From contig NZ_CP011567.1 in NCBI RefSeq assembly GCF_001655615.1, positions 3,295,001 through 3,359,000 on the forward strand: DNA of 64,000 nt, read 5' to 3'. Shown here in pieces: positions 55,687 through 64,000 of the stretch (its first letter is position 1; every line of letters begins with the position of its first letter). A model generated the notes under the pieces. The model saw only the letters and a program-made list of their open reading frames with translations, ran no database searches and was not told where the DNA came from. Made by a program: the position numbers and the translations under genes. This stretch comes from Pseudomonas sp. GR 6-02 (GTDB taxonomy: Bacteria > Pseudomonadota > Gammaproteobacteria > Pseudomonadales > Pseudomonadaceae).

Positions 55687-57159
55687 TTAGCCAGCGATAT
55701 CGATCAGCACACTCTTGAAGCGCAGATTGGCTTCGAAGGCTTCGCGCCCCAGGTCCTTGCCGATGCCGGAGCGTTTGTAGCCGCCGGTCGGCAGGATGTA
55801 GTCGTTGCTGCGTCCATAGCGGTTGACCCACACCGTGCCCGCCTCCAGCCGCCGGACCAGTCGCAGGGCGCGGTTGATGTCGGCGGTGTGCACGCCCGCC
55901 GCCAGGCCGTAGGTGGCGTGCGCGGCCAGGCTCAGTGCCTGCTGTTCGTCATCGAACGCCTGCACCGTCAGCACCGGGCCGAAGATTTCTTCACAGATCG
56001 CCGGGTTCTGATTGTCCAGGCCAGCCAGCAAGGTCGGCTGGTAATAGGCACCGCCCAGCCCTTCAAACAAACCACCGCCAGTCAGCATTTCGGCCCCGGC
56101 CTGGCGCGAACGCTGGACGATGCCGTCGATACGGCTGGCCTGCAACCGGGAAATGATCGGCGACAGCGTGCTCTCGGACGACCAGGTCGGCCCCGGGCGC
56201 AACTCCTCGAAATACGCCTGCAAGTGCGCAACGAACGGTTCCATGATCGAGCGCTCGATCAACAACCGCGAACCAGACACGCACACCTGCCCGGCATTGC
56301 CGGTAATAGCCAGCGCCACGGTGCGTGCGGTTTTCGCGATATCCGGCACGTCAGCGAACACCAGTTGCGGGCTCTTGCCGCCCAGCTCCAGGGTTACCGG
56401 TTTCGGCCCCACCAATGCGCAAGTGGACATGATGCTCGAGCCGGTCGCCGTGGAGCCGGTAAAGGTTACCTTGCCCACCCGTGGATGACGGCACAAGGCG
56501 TCGCCAGTGACGCGGCCATCGCCCTGAACCACGTTGAAAATCCCGGCAGGAATGCCCGCCTGCAACGCCAGTTCGGCAAAGCGCAGGCTGGAAAACGGCG
56601 TCAGCTCCGACGGCTTGAGCACCACGGCATTGCCGGCAGCCAGCGCCGGCGCGACTTTCCATGAAGCCATGCTCAAGGGGAAATTCCACGGCGCGATGGC
56701 GGCGATCACGCCGTACGGTTCAGCGATCTGCATGCCCAGGCGATCGGTCTGGGTCGCCGCGACTTGGCCGCCGTGCTTGTCCGCCAGTTCGGCAAAGAAA
56801 CGAATGCCCTCGGCGACATAAGGAATGTCCCAGGCGATCACATCTTTATGCGGACGGGTCGAGCCCACCGCTTCCAGCGGCGCCAGCACGGCGACATCGG
56901 CTTCGATCAGATCGGCCCAGCGACGCATGACCCGTGCCCGTTCCCGGGGCGGACGGCTGGCCCAATCGCTGCGGTTAAACGCCTGCCAGGCATCGTTGAC
57001 CGCCTCATCCACCAGGTCGGCATCGGCGATCGGCAACTGGGCATAGGCCTGACCGTCTGAAGGGCGAACCACCTCCAGCCCCGGTTGGGCGTCGCGGTAT
57101 TTGCCAGCAATAAAGTGAGCGCTGCGCACAGCGATAAGGCGAGGATCGAAGCTATCCAT
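55687..57159 (-). CDS. Aldehyde dehydrogenase (PuuC/BetB-like)
   Basis: A 490-residue ALDH. PWNFPLSMASWKVAPALAAG, Glu in LELGGKSPQLVFADV, Cys in NAGQVCVSGSRLLIE and YGRSNDYILPTGGYKRSGIG are seen. It oxidises an amino-aldehyde or similar to the acid with NAD. GGAG precedes the ATG at 57159. It diverges from the GNAT gene and precedes the HAD/oxidase genes on the same strand; presumably it handles the aldehyde from the PuuB-like enzyme. Confidence 0.92.
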   Translation of the reverse strand: MDSFDPRLIAVRSAHFIAGKYRDAQPGLEVVRPSDGQAYAQLPIADADLVDEAVNDAWQAFNRSDWASRPPRERARVMRRWADLIEADVAVLAPLEAVGSTRPHKDVIAWDIPYVAEGIRFFAELADKHGGQVAATQTDRLGMQIAEPYGVIAAIAPWNFPLSMASWKVAPALAAGNAVVLKPSELTPFSSLRFAELALQAGIPAGIFNVVQGDGRVTGDALCRHPRVGKVTFTGSTATGSSIMSTCALVGPKPVTLELGGKSPQLVFADVPDIAKTARTVALAITGNAGQVCVSGSRLLIERSIMEPFVAHLQAYFEELRPGPTWSSESTLSPIISRLQASRIDGIVQRSRQAGAEMLTGGGLFEGLGGAYYQPTLLAGLDNQNPAICEEIFGPVLTVQAFDDEQQALSLAAHATYGLAAGVHTADINRALRLVRRLEAGTVWVNRYGRSNDYILPTGGYKRSGIGKDLGREAFEANLRFKSVLIDIAG

Positions 57160-57399
57160 GGAGCACTCCAAAAAGGGACGGCGAGGCGTTTACTCAGGCC
57201 TCCATCGTAGAAAAAAAGCCCAAGCATTTGCTGCCGACCTTATGGGGCAATTAAGTAGTAAGTGTGGTCTGCAGGCCTTTGATGTGAGGAATCTGCCGAA
57301 TCTTTCCGCCCCCCTTGTCAGGCCTTCACACAGATGGGATACAGGCATCCTCGCGCCGGAAAACCGGTTGATTGCGCACACTGTAAACGGAGACTCGCC

Positions 57400-58257
57400 A
57401 TGTCCGCCTCGCACCCTTCCACTTATGTTTATCGGCCGATGACCGCCGCCGACCTGCCTTCGGCCCACGCCTTGTCTGTTGAGTTGAAGTGGCCTCATCG
57501 CCTGGAAGACTGGGCGATGCTACAGCGGGTCAGCGAAGGTTTCGTGGTGCTCGATGGCCCGCGTTTAATCGGTACCGCATTCGCCTGCCGGCAAGGCGAC
57601 TTCGCCACCATCGGCCTGGTGATTGTCAGTGACGACTATCAGGGCAAGGGCATCGGCCGTCGATTGATGGAGCACGCACTGGAGGCCTGCCAGTCGCGCA
57701 CGCCGATGCTCAATGCGACCCTCGCCGGTGCGCCGCTTTATGCCAGCCAGGGGTTTGTCGAGTACGGACGAATTCAGCAGCATCAAGGCCTGGCCCAGGT
57801 GCCCGCGCTTGAACCACTGGCGGACGGTGAGGAATGTCGCCTGCTGCGTGTGGCCGATCAGGCTCGTCAACTGGCACTGGCCAACGCCGGCAGTGGTCTG
57901 GACCGGCAAGCGGTGCTCACGGAGCTGTTTGCGGTGGCCGAGCATTCGGTAGGCATCGAGCGCGACGGTCAGTTGCGTGCCTTCGCCCTGCTGCGCCCGT
58001 TTGGTCGCGGTCGTTGCCTCGGCCCGGTCATCGCCGAAAATCTTGAACAGGCCAAACACCTGATCGCCGTGTTGCTGGCCCAGGTGCCGGACGCTTTCGT
58101 GCGAATCGACATTCCAGCGGACAGTGGTTTGAGCGAGTGGCTGGAGCTGGCCGGTCTCAAACAGGTCGACACCGTGGCGCAAATGGCACGGGGTACACCG
58201 CCGCAAGCGGCCAACGGCGTACGCCAATTTGCCCTTGTCACCCAAGCCATCGGCTGA
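57400..58257 (+). CDS. GNAT-family N-acetyltransferase, two-domain
   Basis: A 285-residue protein. The N-terminal GNAT domain has the acetyl-CoA pyrophosphate loop in GLVIVSDDYQGKGIGRRLM; the C-terminal half (RQALALANAGSGLDRQAVL-like) matches the Acetyltransf_18 domain. CGGAGA precedes the ATG at 57400; the open frame starts earlier at 57334. It diverges from the aldehyde dehydrogenase gene and may acetylate a pathway amine; this is inference. Confidence 0.9.
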   Translation: MSASHPSTYVYRPMTAADLPSAHALSVELKWPHRLEDWAMLQRVSEGFVVLDGPRLIGTAFACRQGDFATIGLVIVSDDYQGKGIGRRLMEHALEACQSRTPMLNATLAGAPLYASQGFVEYGRIQQHQGLAQVPALEPLADGEECRLLRVADQARQLALANAGSGLDRQAVLTELFAVAEHSVGIERDGQLRAFALLRPFGRGRCLGPVIAENLEQAKHLIAVLLAQVPDAFVRIDIPADSGLSEWLELAGLKQVDTVAQMARGTPPQAANGVRQFALVTQAIG

Positions 58258-58326
58258 TTCCGGCGCGCGATGAAGCGAGCGCCTTCCATCACTTTCTACC
58301 CCCCATTTGCAGGGAGCGTCACCCGC

Positions 58327-59040
58327 ATGTCTCAACCCACCATTGTGCTGTTGGCCCGCGCCGACGGCAGCCGCGTTTCTACGTCTTTCAAGGCAGCGCC
58401 CTTGAGTTCCATCGATCCGTTCATGGACGGTCGTCAGATCGCCTACATTGGGTCCGACGGTGTCTCGGCGGGCCTTGTTCACACCAGCAAAACCGTCGAT
58501 ATCGAGCACTTCCCGCACACCGAAGTGATCGTGGTCCATGCCGGGCACGTCGTGCTGCAATCCGGGGAACAGGTGCTGGAACTGGGCATCGGTGCCAGCG
58601 CGGTGATCGGTCGCGGCACAGCGCTCAGGTTTGAGGCACAACCCGATACGTGCTGGGCCTTCTGCGCCGTCACCAGCCCCAGCGCCGAAAAGAAACCGGG
58701 GCTGACAGCGCTCGACCCGCTGGCGATGCTGTCCCCTTCGGCGGCACCGGAACCGCAGATACTGATCGGGCCTACGCCGCAGTGTCGCTCGCGCAATGCC
58801 TTCGAAGATGACGCCACTGATCTGCGCGTCGGCGTGTGGGATTCGACGCCTTACACCCGCCATGGCCGAGCGCACAAACTCAACGAGCTGATGCACCTGC
58901 TCGAAGGCAGCGTGACTTTGCAGGCGCCGGATGGAACCAGCGTAACGGTCAACCCCGGTGACACCGTGTTCGTGCCGCAAGGCGCACCGTGCGCCTGGAG
59001 CAGTGCGCGGTATGTGCGCAAGGTGTATGCCGTCAAATAG
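58327..59040 (+). CDS. Bicupin-domain protein
   Basis: A 237-residue protein with two cupin halves. The second (HKLNELMHLLEGSVTLQAPD, then NPGDTVFVPQGAPCAW) is a clear RmlC-like cupin of the DUF861 kind; the first (FPHTEVIVVHAGHVVL) is similar. It may bind a small ligand or metal; no enzyme activity can be assigned. GGGAG lies about 15 nt before the ATG. It follows the GNAT gene by 69 nt on the same strand. Confidence 0.88.
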   Translation: MSQPTIVLLARADGSRVSTSFKAAPLSSIDPFMDGRQIAYIGSDGVSAGLVHTSKTVDIEHFPHTEVIVVHAGHVVLQSGEQVLELGIGASAVIGRGTALRFEAQPDTCWAFCAVTSPSAEKKPGLTALDPLAMLSPSAAPEPQILIGPTPQCRSRNAFEDDATDLRVGVWDSTPYTRHGRAHKLNELMHLLEGSVTLQAPDGTSVTVNPGDTVFVPQGAPCAWSSARYVRKVYAVK

Positions 59041-59044
59041 GGAA

Positions 59045-59075
59045 CTGTGGGAGCGCCGCACCGCCGCTCCCACAG
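59045..59075. terminator. Inverted repeat between convergent bicupin and acyltransferase genes
   Basis: CTGTGGGAGCG and CGCTCCCACAG flank a short GC loop. It resembles a REP half-site and could terminate both genes; no strong T tract is present. Confidence 0.55.
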
Positions 59076-59107
59076 GTATTTGTGCTGAGTTCAGCAAGAT
59101 CTTTGAA

Positions 59108-60313
59108 TCAGAGGTATTTGAGAATCGCGATGTCGCGACGCTGCTGCTTGAGGTTGGCGAACCAGCGCGTCGGGAAGAACAGCAGCACCCCGAGAATCAC
59201 GCTCCACAGCCAGACCATCGGCAGGTTGTCGAAGCCGTAATAGGTACCCTGATTGGCGCCCCAGATGGCAACGGCCACCAGGTACATGGCCTTCAGCACA
59301 TACAGGTGCAGCAAGTAGAAGAACATCGGCGCGCCGCCGTAGACCGCCAGGGTCGCGGTGGACCAGCGATCCTGGGCCTTCTCGAACACCGCCAGAAGAA
59401 TCAGCCCCAGGCCGAGGGTCGGCATCAGGAACATCAGTGACGGCGGATACTTCTTCGCGCTCATGAAACTCATGAAGGTGCGCAGCGAATCACCGGTCTG
59501 CACCCAGGGTTTCTCGCCGTAAACGTTCAGGTATCGAATGAATACGAACGCCAGCAGCAGGCCGACGCCAACCTTGAGCAAGCGGGAAATCCGCTCGGCC
59601 GGTTCCATGTCCTTGCCGAACCATGGCCCGATGGCCCAGCCCAGCAGAATCACGCCGATCCACGGCAACACCGGATACGTGGTGCGAGCCCGGGTGAACT
59701 CGGTGATGTCGATGAATACGCGCTGATGCAGGATCGACCACGGCACGAAGACCGGCGACTCCGGCCCCACGGTCACGCCATCGAGCAGGTTGTGCCCGGC
59801 GACAATGGCCACCCCGAGCACGATCAGCCAACCGCGCTTGAAGTGCAGCAACCCGGCAAGCACGATCATGCAGATGCCGATGCACCAGATCACTTGCAGC
59901 CACAGCGTCTTGGGCGGGAACTCGGCGTTCCAGGCAAAGCACACGAATGTGAGCTCCAGAAACACCAGGAACAGCCCGCGCTTGAGCAGAAACACCGAGG
60001 TTTCACTGGCCGTGTGTTTCTGGCTGTAGAGCCAGGCCGACAACCCGGTGAGGAAGATGAACACCGGGGCGCAAAGGGTGCTCAGCAGGCGGGTGAAAAA
60101 CAGGTCCGGGGTCACACTCAACGCATCGATCGGGTCGGTGACCTGACGGTGCAGCAGAAAGGTTTCGCGCACATGGTCGATGAGCATCAACAGCATGACG
60201 AAGCCGCGCAAGGCATCGATGGCCAACATCCGGGTGTTGGTTTTGGCAACGCTGGTGGCCAGCGCAGGGGAAACACTTCCCGCCTGCCCTGCCACGCTTG
60301 TAGATAGGGTCAT
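59108..60313 (-). CDS. HGSNAT-type (DUF1624) membrane acyltransferase
   Basis: A 401-residue protein with about ten hydrophobic helices. The N-terminal MLAIDALRGFVMLLMLIDHV contains the family's catalytic His region, seen in heparan-alpha-glucosaminide N-acetyltransferase-like bacterial proteins. It probably moves acyl groups across the inner membrane to a glycan, but the acceptor is unknown. The ATG at 60313 follows GAGTGA; a GTG at 60322 in frame is possible. Confidence 0.88.
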   Translation of the reverse strand: MTLSTSVAGQAGSVSPALATSVAKTNTRMLAIDALRGFVMLLMLIDHVRETFLLHRQVTDPIDALSVTPDLFFTRLLSTLCAPVFIFLTGLSAWLYSQKHTASETSVFLLKRGLFLVFLELTFVCFAWNAEFPPKTLWLQVIWCIGICMIVLAGLLHFKRGWLIVLGVAIVAGHNLLDGVTVGPESPVFVPWSILHQRVFIDITEFTRARTTYPVLPWIGVILLGWAIGPWFGKDMEPAERISRLLKVGVGLLLAFVFIRYLNVYGEKPWVQTGDSLRTFMSFMSAKKYPPSLMFLMPTLGLGLILLAVFEKAQDRWSTATLAVYGGAPMFFYLLHLYVLKAMYLVAVAIWGANQGTYYGFDNLPMVWLWSVILGVLLFFPTRWFANLKQQRRDIAILKYL

Positions 60314-60885
60314 ATCAGTCACTCATGTCTTGGTCAGTGGACTACCGCTGGCTCAGCCCTGTTTCTTCAGCCTGGCAACTTCCGATGCCGGCAGCTGCGA
60401 CGGCGCCCGCGGCAAGGGTACCTGACCTTCCTTTCGATAGAACGACAGTGTTGAACTGAAGCCGTGCAACGACCTGCCCCTCTCTCTGAACGCATTACAA
60501 CGCAGGCGATTTTGCGCTTTGTTCCGAATTCATCGCCCGTAACGCAAACGAAGACTGTTTTCGCCGCGTAAACAGCGGTTTATACGGCCTGCGCCAGCAT
60601 GAAGCGTGTTGAAGCGGTTGTGCGGCCCCGATGTCCGATTGAGGTGCATGCCCAAACCGAATTCTCCGTAGCAGCTGTCGAGCAGCGCGAGGCGGCGTTC
60701 GGCGGCGAAGCAGCCGCAAAATCAGTCACTGCGATCCGTCAGGTACACCGTGCATTCAGGGTTTACGACTGCTACGCAGCCGAACGCCACCTCGCGCTGC
60801 TCGGCAGCTGCTACACAGAGCCCGTCGCGCGCCTCTTTCGAAGGCGCGGCAGGCTGCAAGGGAATGGGGGGATGTGGAGTCAGCT
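60314..60885. other. Gene-free stretch upstream of the acyltransferase
   Basis: 572 nt between the acyltransferase start and the Lrp stop. It holds the REP pair at 60668-60814; nothing else was recognised, and no promoter hexamers could be assigned. Frames at 60495-60952 on both strands are repeat-derived. Confidence 0.6.
60668..60814. repeat. REP pair (BIME), GTAGCAGCTGTCGAG family
   Basis: GTAGCAGCTGTCGAGCAGCG is mirrored by CGCTGCTCGGCAGCTGCTAC at the right end, with GCCGAACGCC next to the inner arm. Same family as 40850-40992. Confidence 0.85.
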
Positions 60886-61374
60886 TCAGTGCCGCAACAA
60901 TTTGCGCAGCGGCACGCCGTCCTTCAGTACGGGTGACTTGATGACGATGTAGCTGAAATACTTGGAGATGCCGATGTTCTTGTCCAGCAGGCTTTCGACC
61001 ACTTCCTGATAATGCTGGATGCTGCGTGTCATGAAGCGCACCAGGTAATCGTAGCCACCGCTGATCAGGTGGCATTCGAGCACTTCGTCGACCAGACGGA
61101 TATTGGACTCGAACTTGGCGAAGTCTTCGCGCTTGTGGTCGCTCAAGGTGATCTCGGTGAACACCGTGACCGAGTCGGTGATCTTGGCCAGGTTCAGGTG
61201 AGCCTTGTAGCTGGAAATATACCCGGCCGACTCCAGCCGCTTGACCCGTTGCAGGCAGGGGCTGGCCGACAGGCCCACGGCATCGGCCAGGCTGACGTTG
61301 GTCATGCGCCCGTCCTTTTGCAGCTCAACCAGGATGCTGATGTCGATTCGGTCCAGTTTTACTAAACCTTCCAT
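60886..61374 (-). CDS. Lrp/AsnC-family transcriptional regulator
   Basis: A 162-residue protein with an AsnC helix-turn-helix (LDRIDISILVELQKDGRM, then LSASPCLQRVKRLESAGYI) and a RAM domain (VLECHLISGGYDYLVRF). AGAGGT precedes the ATG. It lies 45 nt downstream of the HAD gene on the same strand. It may control the aminotransferase upstream; ligand unknown. Confidence 0.92.
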   Translation of the reverse strand: MEGLVKLDRIDISILVELQKDGRMTNVSLADAVGLSASPCLQRVKRLESAGYISSYKAHLNLAKITDSVTVFTEITLSDHKREDFAKFESNIRLVDEVLECHLISGGYDYLVRFMTRSIQHYQEVVESLLDKNIGISKYFSYIVIKSPVLKDGVPLRKLLRH

Positions 61375-61419
61375 TGCGTACCTCTTGACTGCCGTTTGTA
61401 AGACAATCTTCTAGCAAAA

Positions 61420-62076
61420 TCAGCGCCGTAAAGACAGCTGATGCTGAGCCACCAGATCCGCCATGCTGTTAATGCAGTAATCCGCCGCGCACGGCGACGG
61501 TTGTCTGGCCCGGCCGCGACAGATCAGGCAGACCGCCCCCGCCCCCGGTTGCCGGGCGCCAGGCCGGGTTACCTGGAGGATGGTGTTGGCATCAAGGTCA
61601 TTGGCCGCCAGCCAGTCATGGTCCTGCAATGGGTCGCTTGCCAGGGAAATAAAATCGTCGGGCATGATCCCCAGGCGTTCGCACAGCAGGCCGCGATCTT
61701 CGGCGTCACGGTCGCCATGCACCAACAGGCGATAGAACTTGCGCAAGTACAGCATGGCGCCGGGTGCATCCTCGAACAACGACCAGCCGACGACGGACCG
61801 GGCGAAGCTCATGCCCTCCTCCCAACTGGCTTTCAACGCCCAGCGCTCGGCCAATTGACGGTGGGCGAAACACAGCAAACCACTGAAGCCCAACTCGCCG
61901 AAACGCGGGTACAGCGCCCGCACCACCTCGCTGAATTCGGCCAGCACCTGTGCCTTGTCCGGGTGACCGCCACGGCTGTCGAGCAGCGGCTGCAACGCCG
62001 CCCAGACTCCGGAATCGCGATCCACCAGCACCTCATCGCAATCGATCAGCAACGCTCGATAATCAGTCAGCCCCAT
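61420..62076 (-). CDS. HAD-superfamily hydrolase
   Basis: A 218-residue HAD protein. Nucleophile Asp12 and Asp14 are in LLIDCDEVLVDRDSG; the cap domain is helical; SDPLQDHDWLAANDL supplies the later acidic motif. Specificity is unknown. It is between the GabT-like and Lrp genes on the same strand, 96 nt after the former. Confidence 0.82.
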   Translation of the reverse strand: MGLTDYRALLIDCDEVLVDRDSGVWAALQPLLDSRGGHPDKAQVLAEFSEVVRALYPRFGELGFSGLLCFAHRQLAERWALKASWEEGMSFARSVVGWSLFEDAPGAMLYLRKFYRLLVHGDRDAEDRGLLCERLGIMPDDFISLASDPLQDHDWLAANDLDANTILQVTRPGARQPGAGAVCLICRGRARQPSPCAADYCINSMADLVAQHQLSLRR

Positions 62077-62172
62077 GGTGTGTAAAGCCTCCGATGATGC
62101 ATTCCATCAATCCATGCTCCATAAATGCTCACGGGCGATGCCGTGTGGCAGCGCCCGTGAGCTGGCGTGAGC

Positions 62173-63465
62173 TCAGTTCAAGACTCGTGCCAGTGCCGCG
62201 TCGAGAATCTGCAACGCTTCATCGATCTGTGCTTCGCTGGTCACCAGTGGCGCGAGGAAACGCAACACGTTGCGTTGCACGCCGCACTTGATTACCAACA
62301 GGCCACCGGCCCGGGCTTCATCGATCAGTCGTTGGTTGAGGTCGGCATCTGCGGTCCGTGCCTCGTCATCCTTGATCAGCTCGATCGCCAGCATGAAGCC
62401 GCTGCCGCGCACGTCGCCGATCCGCGGGTAACGGGCCTGCAAGCGCAACAGTCCCTGACGCAGACGCTCGCCCAACGCTTCGCCACGGGCCAGCAACTGC
62501 TCTTGCTCGTAGGCTTCGATCACCGCCAGCGCCGCCGCGCACGACAGCGCGTTGCCGCCGTAAGTACCGCCGAGGCCGCCTGGCAATGGCGCGTCCATGA
62601 TCTCGGCTTTGCCGACCACACCGGACAGCGGCAAACCGCCGGCCAGGCTCTTGGCCACGGTGACCAGATCCGGCTGAATCCCGGCGTGCTGGAAACCGAA
62701 CCATTTGCCGGTACGCCCGAAACCGGTCTGGATCTCATCGAGGATCAGCACGATGCCGTGCTTTTCAGTCAGCGCGCGCAGGGCCTGTAGAAACTCCGCC
62801 GGTGCCGCAAGGAAACCGCCATCGCCCTGCACCGGTTCGATGATGATCGCCGCGACCCGCTCAGGCGCCACTTGGGTCGCCAACAACTCGTCCAGTGCCT
62901 TGAGCGCCATGTCGCTGGTGACGCCGCGATAGGCATTCGGATACGGAGTGTGGAAAACCTCCGGCGCGAACGGCCCGAAGTTCTGTTTATACGGCTGGCT
63001 CATGCCGGTCAGCGTGGTGCCGAGCAAGGTCCGGCCATGGAACCCGCCACGAAAGGCGATCACCGCCGAGCGGTTGGTGTGGGCGCGGGCGATCTTCACC
63101 GCGTTTTCCACCGCTTCGGCGCCGGAGGTGAAGAACGCTGCTTTATAAGCGTCCTGGCCGCCGATCATTTCGCACAGGCGCTGGGCCAGGTCGAGATAGG
63201 GCTTGTAAGCCACCACCTGGAAGCAGGCGTGGGAGACTTTCTGCAACTGCGCCTGCACCGCCGCGACCACCTTCGGGTGATTGTGACCGATGTTAAGCAC
63301 ACCGATACCGCCGACAAAGTCCAGGTAGCGCTTGCCGTCCACGTCCCACAATTCTGAACCCAGGGCCCGATCGATCACCAACGGATGCGCGGTAACCAGG
63401 CCACGTGGCACGAATTGATCGCGCTGACGGAGCAAATGAGGGGTTTCGTCGACTTTGCTATTCAT
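62173..63465 (-). CDS. gabT: 4-aminobutyrate aminotransferase-like (class III)
   Basis: A 430-residue PLP fold-type I enzyme. FTSGAEAVENAVKIARAHT, EPVQGDGGFLAAPAEF, ILDEIQTGFGRTGKWF and PLP Lys in VTVAKSLAGGLPLSG are GabT signatures. It transfers the amino group of 4-aminobutyrate (or 5-aminovalerate or similar) to 2-oxoglutarate, producing a semialdehyde. The ATG at 63465 follows GGGAAA; 63477 is an alternative. No gabD is adjacent here; one lies at 42118. A paralog acting on another omega-amine is possible. Confidence 0.88.
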   Translation of the reverse strand: MNSKVDETPHLLRQRDQFVPRGLVTAHPLVIDRALGSELWDVDGKRYLDFVGGIGVLNIGHNHPKVVAAVQAQLQKVSHACFQVVAYKPYLDLAQRLCEMIGGQDAYKAAFFTSGAEAVENAVKIARAHTNRSAVIAFRGGFHGRTLLGTTLTGMSQPYKQNFGPFAPEVFHTPYPNAYRGVTSDMALKALDELLATQVAPERVAAIIIEPVQGDGGFLAAPAEFLQALRALTEKHGIVLILDEIQTGFGRTGKWFGFQHAGIQPDLVTVAKSLAGGLPLSGVVGKAEIMDAPLPGGLGGTYGGNALSCAAALAVIEAYEQEQLLARGEALGERLRQGLLRLQARYPRIGDVRGSGFMLAIELIKDDEARTADADLNQRLIDEARAGGLLVIKCGVQRNVLRFLAPLVTSEAQIDEALQILDAALARVLN

Positions 63466-63737
63466 GGCATTTCCCATCGTGAGTCCGGCAACCGGGAAGT
63501 GGTTGCGATGGTGTTCAGGTTAAGGCTTGCGCGAAACGAACTACGCCGAACTTGCCCCCTGAGAAATTCGGATCGACTGTTTTCACCCCGCCAAACGGCA
63601 GATTCCTTCAGCCCGCCGAATCTGCCGATGCCGGGTCGATACAAGATCACACAACCCGTTAAAGCCGCTGCTTTCGACAGATCCTGCGCTGGTATTGCGC
63701 GATGATGGGCAGCCCCTTCACCTTTCAGGAAATGCCC

Positions 63738-64000
63738 ATGGCCCTGCTGTATAAAGCTGACCCTGTGCGCGGCAAACAGTGGCAAGCGCTGTTTGCCGAA
63801 CACGCCCCGGATATCGAATGGCGCGCCTGGCCGGACATCGGCGACCCGAAGGACATTCAATACCTGGCCGCGTGGCAGGCACCTGACGATCTCGACGTTG
63901 TGCTGCCGAATCTGCAAGTGCTGTTTGCCTTGTCCGCCGGCGTCGATCAACTCGACCTCGGTCGCTTGCCGGCGAGCTTGCCGGTGGTTCGTCTGCTGGA
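63738..64000 (+). CDS. D-2-hydroxyacid dehydrogenase (GhrA-like), N-terminal fragment
   Basis: The first 87 codons of a protein that continues past the right edge. MALLYKADPVRGKQWQALFA, DLDVVLPNLQVLFALSAGVD match the start of GhrA-type glyoxylate/hydroxypyruvate reductases; the Rossmann domain is outside the window. CAGGA precedes the ATG. It diverges from the GabT-like gene across 272 nt. Confidence 0.85.
   Translation, partial: MALLYKADPVRGKQWQALFAEHAPDIEWRAWPDIGDPKDIQYLAAWQAPDDLDVVLPNLQVLFALSAGVDQLDLGRLPASLPVVRLL

Noticed and set aside
1..64000. CRISPR arrays, insertion sequences or prophage genes
   Set aside because: No regularly spaced direct repeats, transposase or phage protein signatures were found on either strand.

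Overview
The window reads as a chromosomal segment of a GC-rich gamma-proteobacterium, most likely a plant- or soil-associated Pseudomonas of the P. fluorescens group. Support for this: REP/BIME-type inverted repeats in several intergenic gaps; OprD-family porin; WrbA; an AlgE-type mannuronan C5-epimerase; a selenocysteine formate dehydrogenase array in the fdnG-fdnH-fdnI-fdhE-selA-selB-selC order; and dense amino-acid and amine catabolism with many Lrp and LysR regulators. No insertion sequence, phage, CRISPR or rRNA was seen; the only tRNA is tRNA-Sec.

Region 1 (1-6962, all minus strand): a gamma-lyase of the cystathionine gamma-synthase/Met gamma-lyase family, an APC permease, a LysR regulator, a strongly altered threonine-synthase-like enzyme, an Lrp regulator, a homoserine-dehydrogenase-like enzyme and the N-terminus of an aldehyde dehydrogenase. 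The set fits import of a homoserine-type amino acid with a leaving group, gamma-elimination to homoserine, and oxidation through aspartate semialdehyde to aspartate. L-canavanine is the best candidate substrate; this is inference.

Region 2 (7419-18800): wrbA; a 1604-residue modular alginate epimerase/O-acetylhydrolase; then an Lrp regulator divergent from an acetylpolyamine-amidohydrolase-like deacetylase, ornithine cyclodeaminase and an APC permease, a plausible acetyl-diamino-acid-to-proline cassette with a candidate operator in the divergent gap; then a secreted LprI/MliC-type lysozyme-inhibitor-like fusion.

Region 3 (18861-24853): a lipoprotein and an exported protein of unknown role, a membrane diguanylate cyclase, a small exported SnoaL/DUF4440-type protein, an isochorismatase-family hydrolase and an OprD-type porin.

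Region 4 (24872-33984, minus strand): complete machinery for formate dehydrogenase-N/O, with an in-frame UGA (Sec197) followed by a SECIS-type hairpin, plus selA, selB and selC, which starts 6 nt after selB.

Region 5 (34220-40833): a PatB-like C-S lyase, an orphan zeta-toxin-like P-loop protein, an overlapping FAN1-type nuclease/DinG-like helicase pair and a small YgdI/YgdR-type lipoprotein.

Region 6 (41014-59040): a long catabolic array on the minus strand: tartrate dehydrogenase-like and succinate-semialdehyde dehydrogenase-like enzymes, ArgE-like deacetylase, a three-component HcnABC/opine-oxidase-type dehydrogenase, a four-gene peptide/opine ABC importer, a PuuB-like oxidase, a HAD dehalogenase-like protein and an aldehyde dehydrogenase, with a GNAT and a bicupin diverging. 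Many overlapping stop/start codons indicate translational coupling.

Region 7 (59108-64000): an HGSNAT-type membrane acyltransferase, Lrp regulator, HAD protein, GabT-like aminotransferase and the start of a GhrA-like dehydrogenase.
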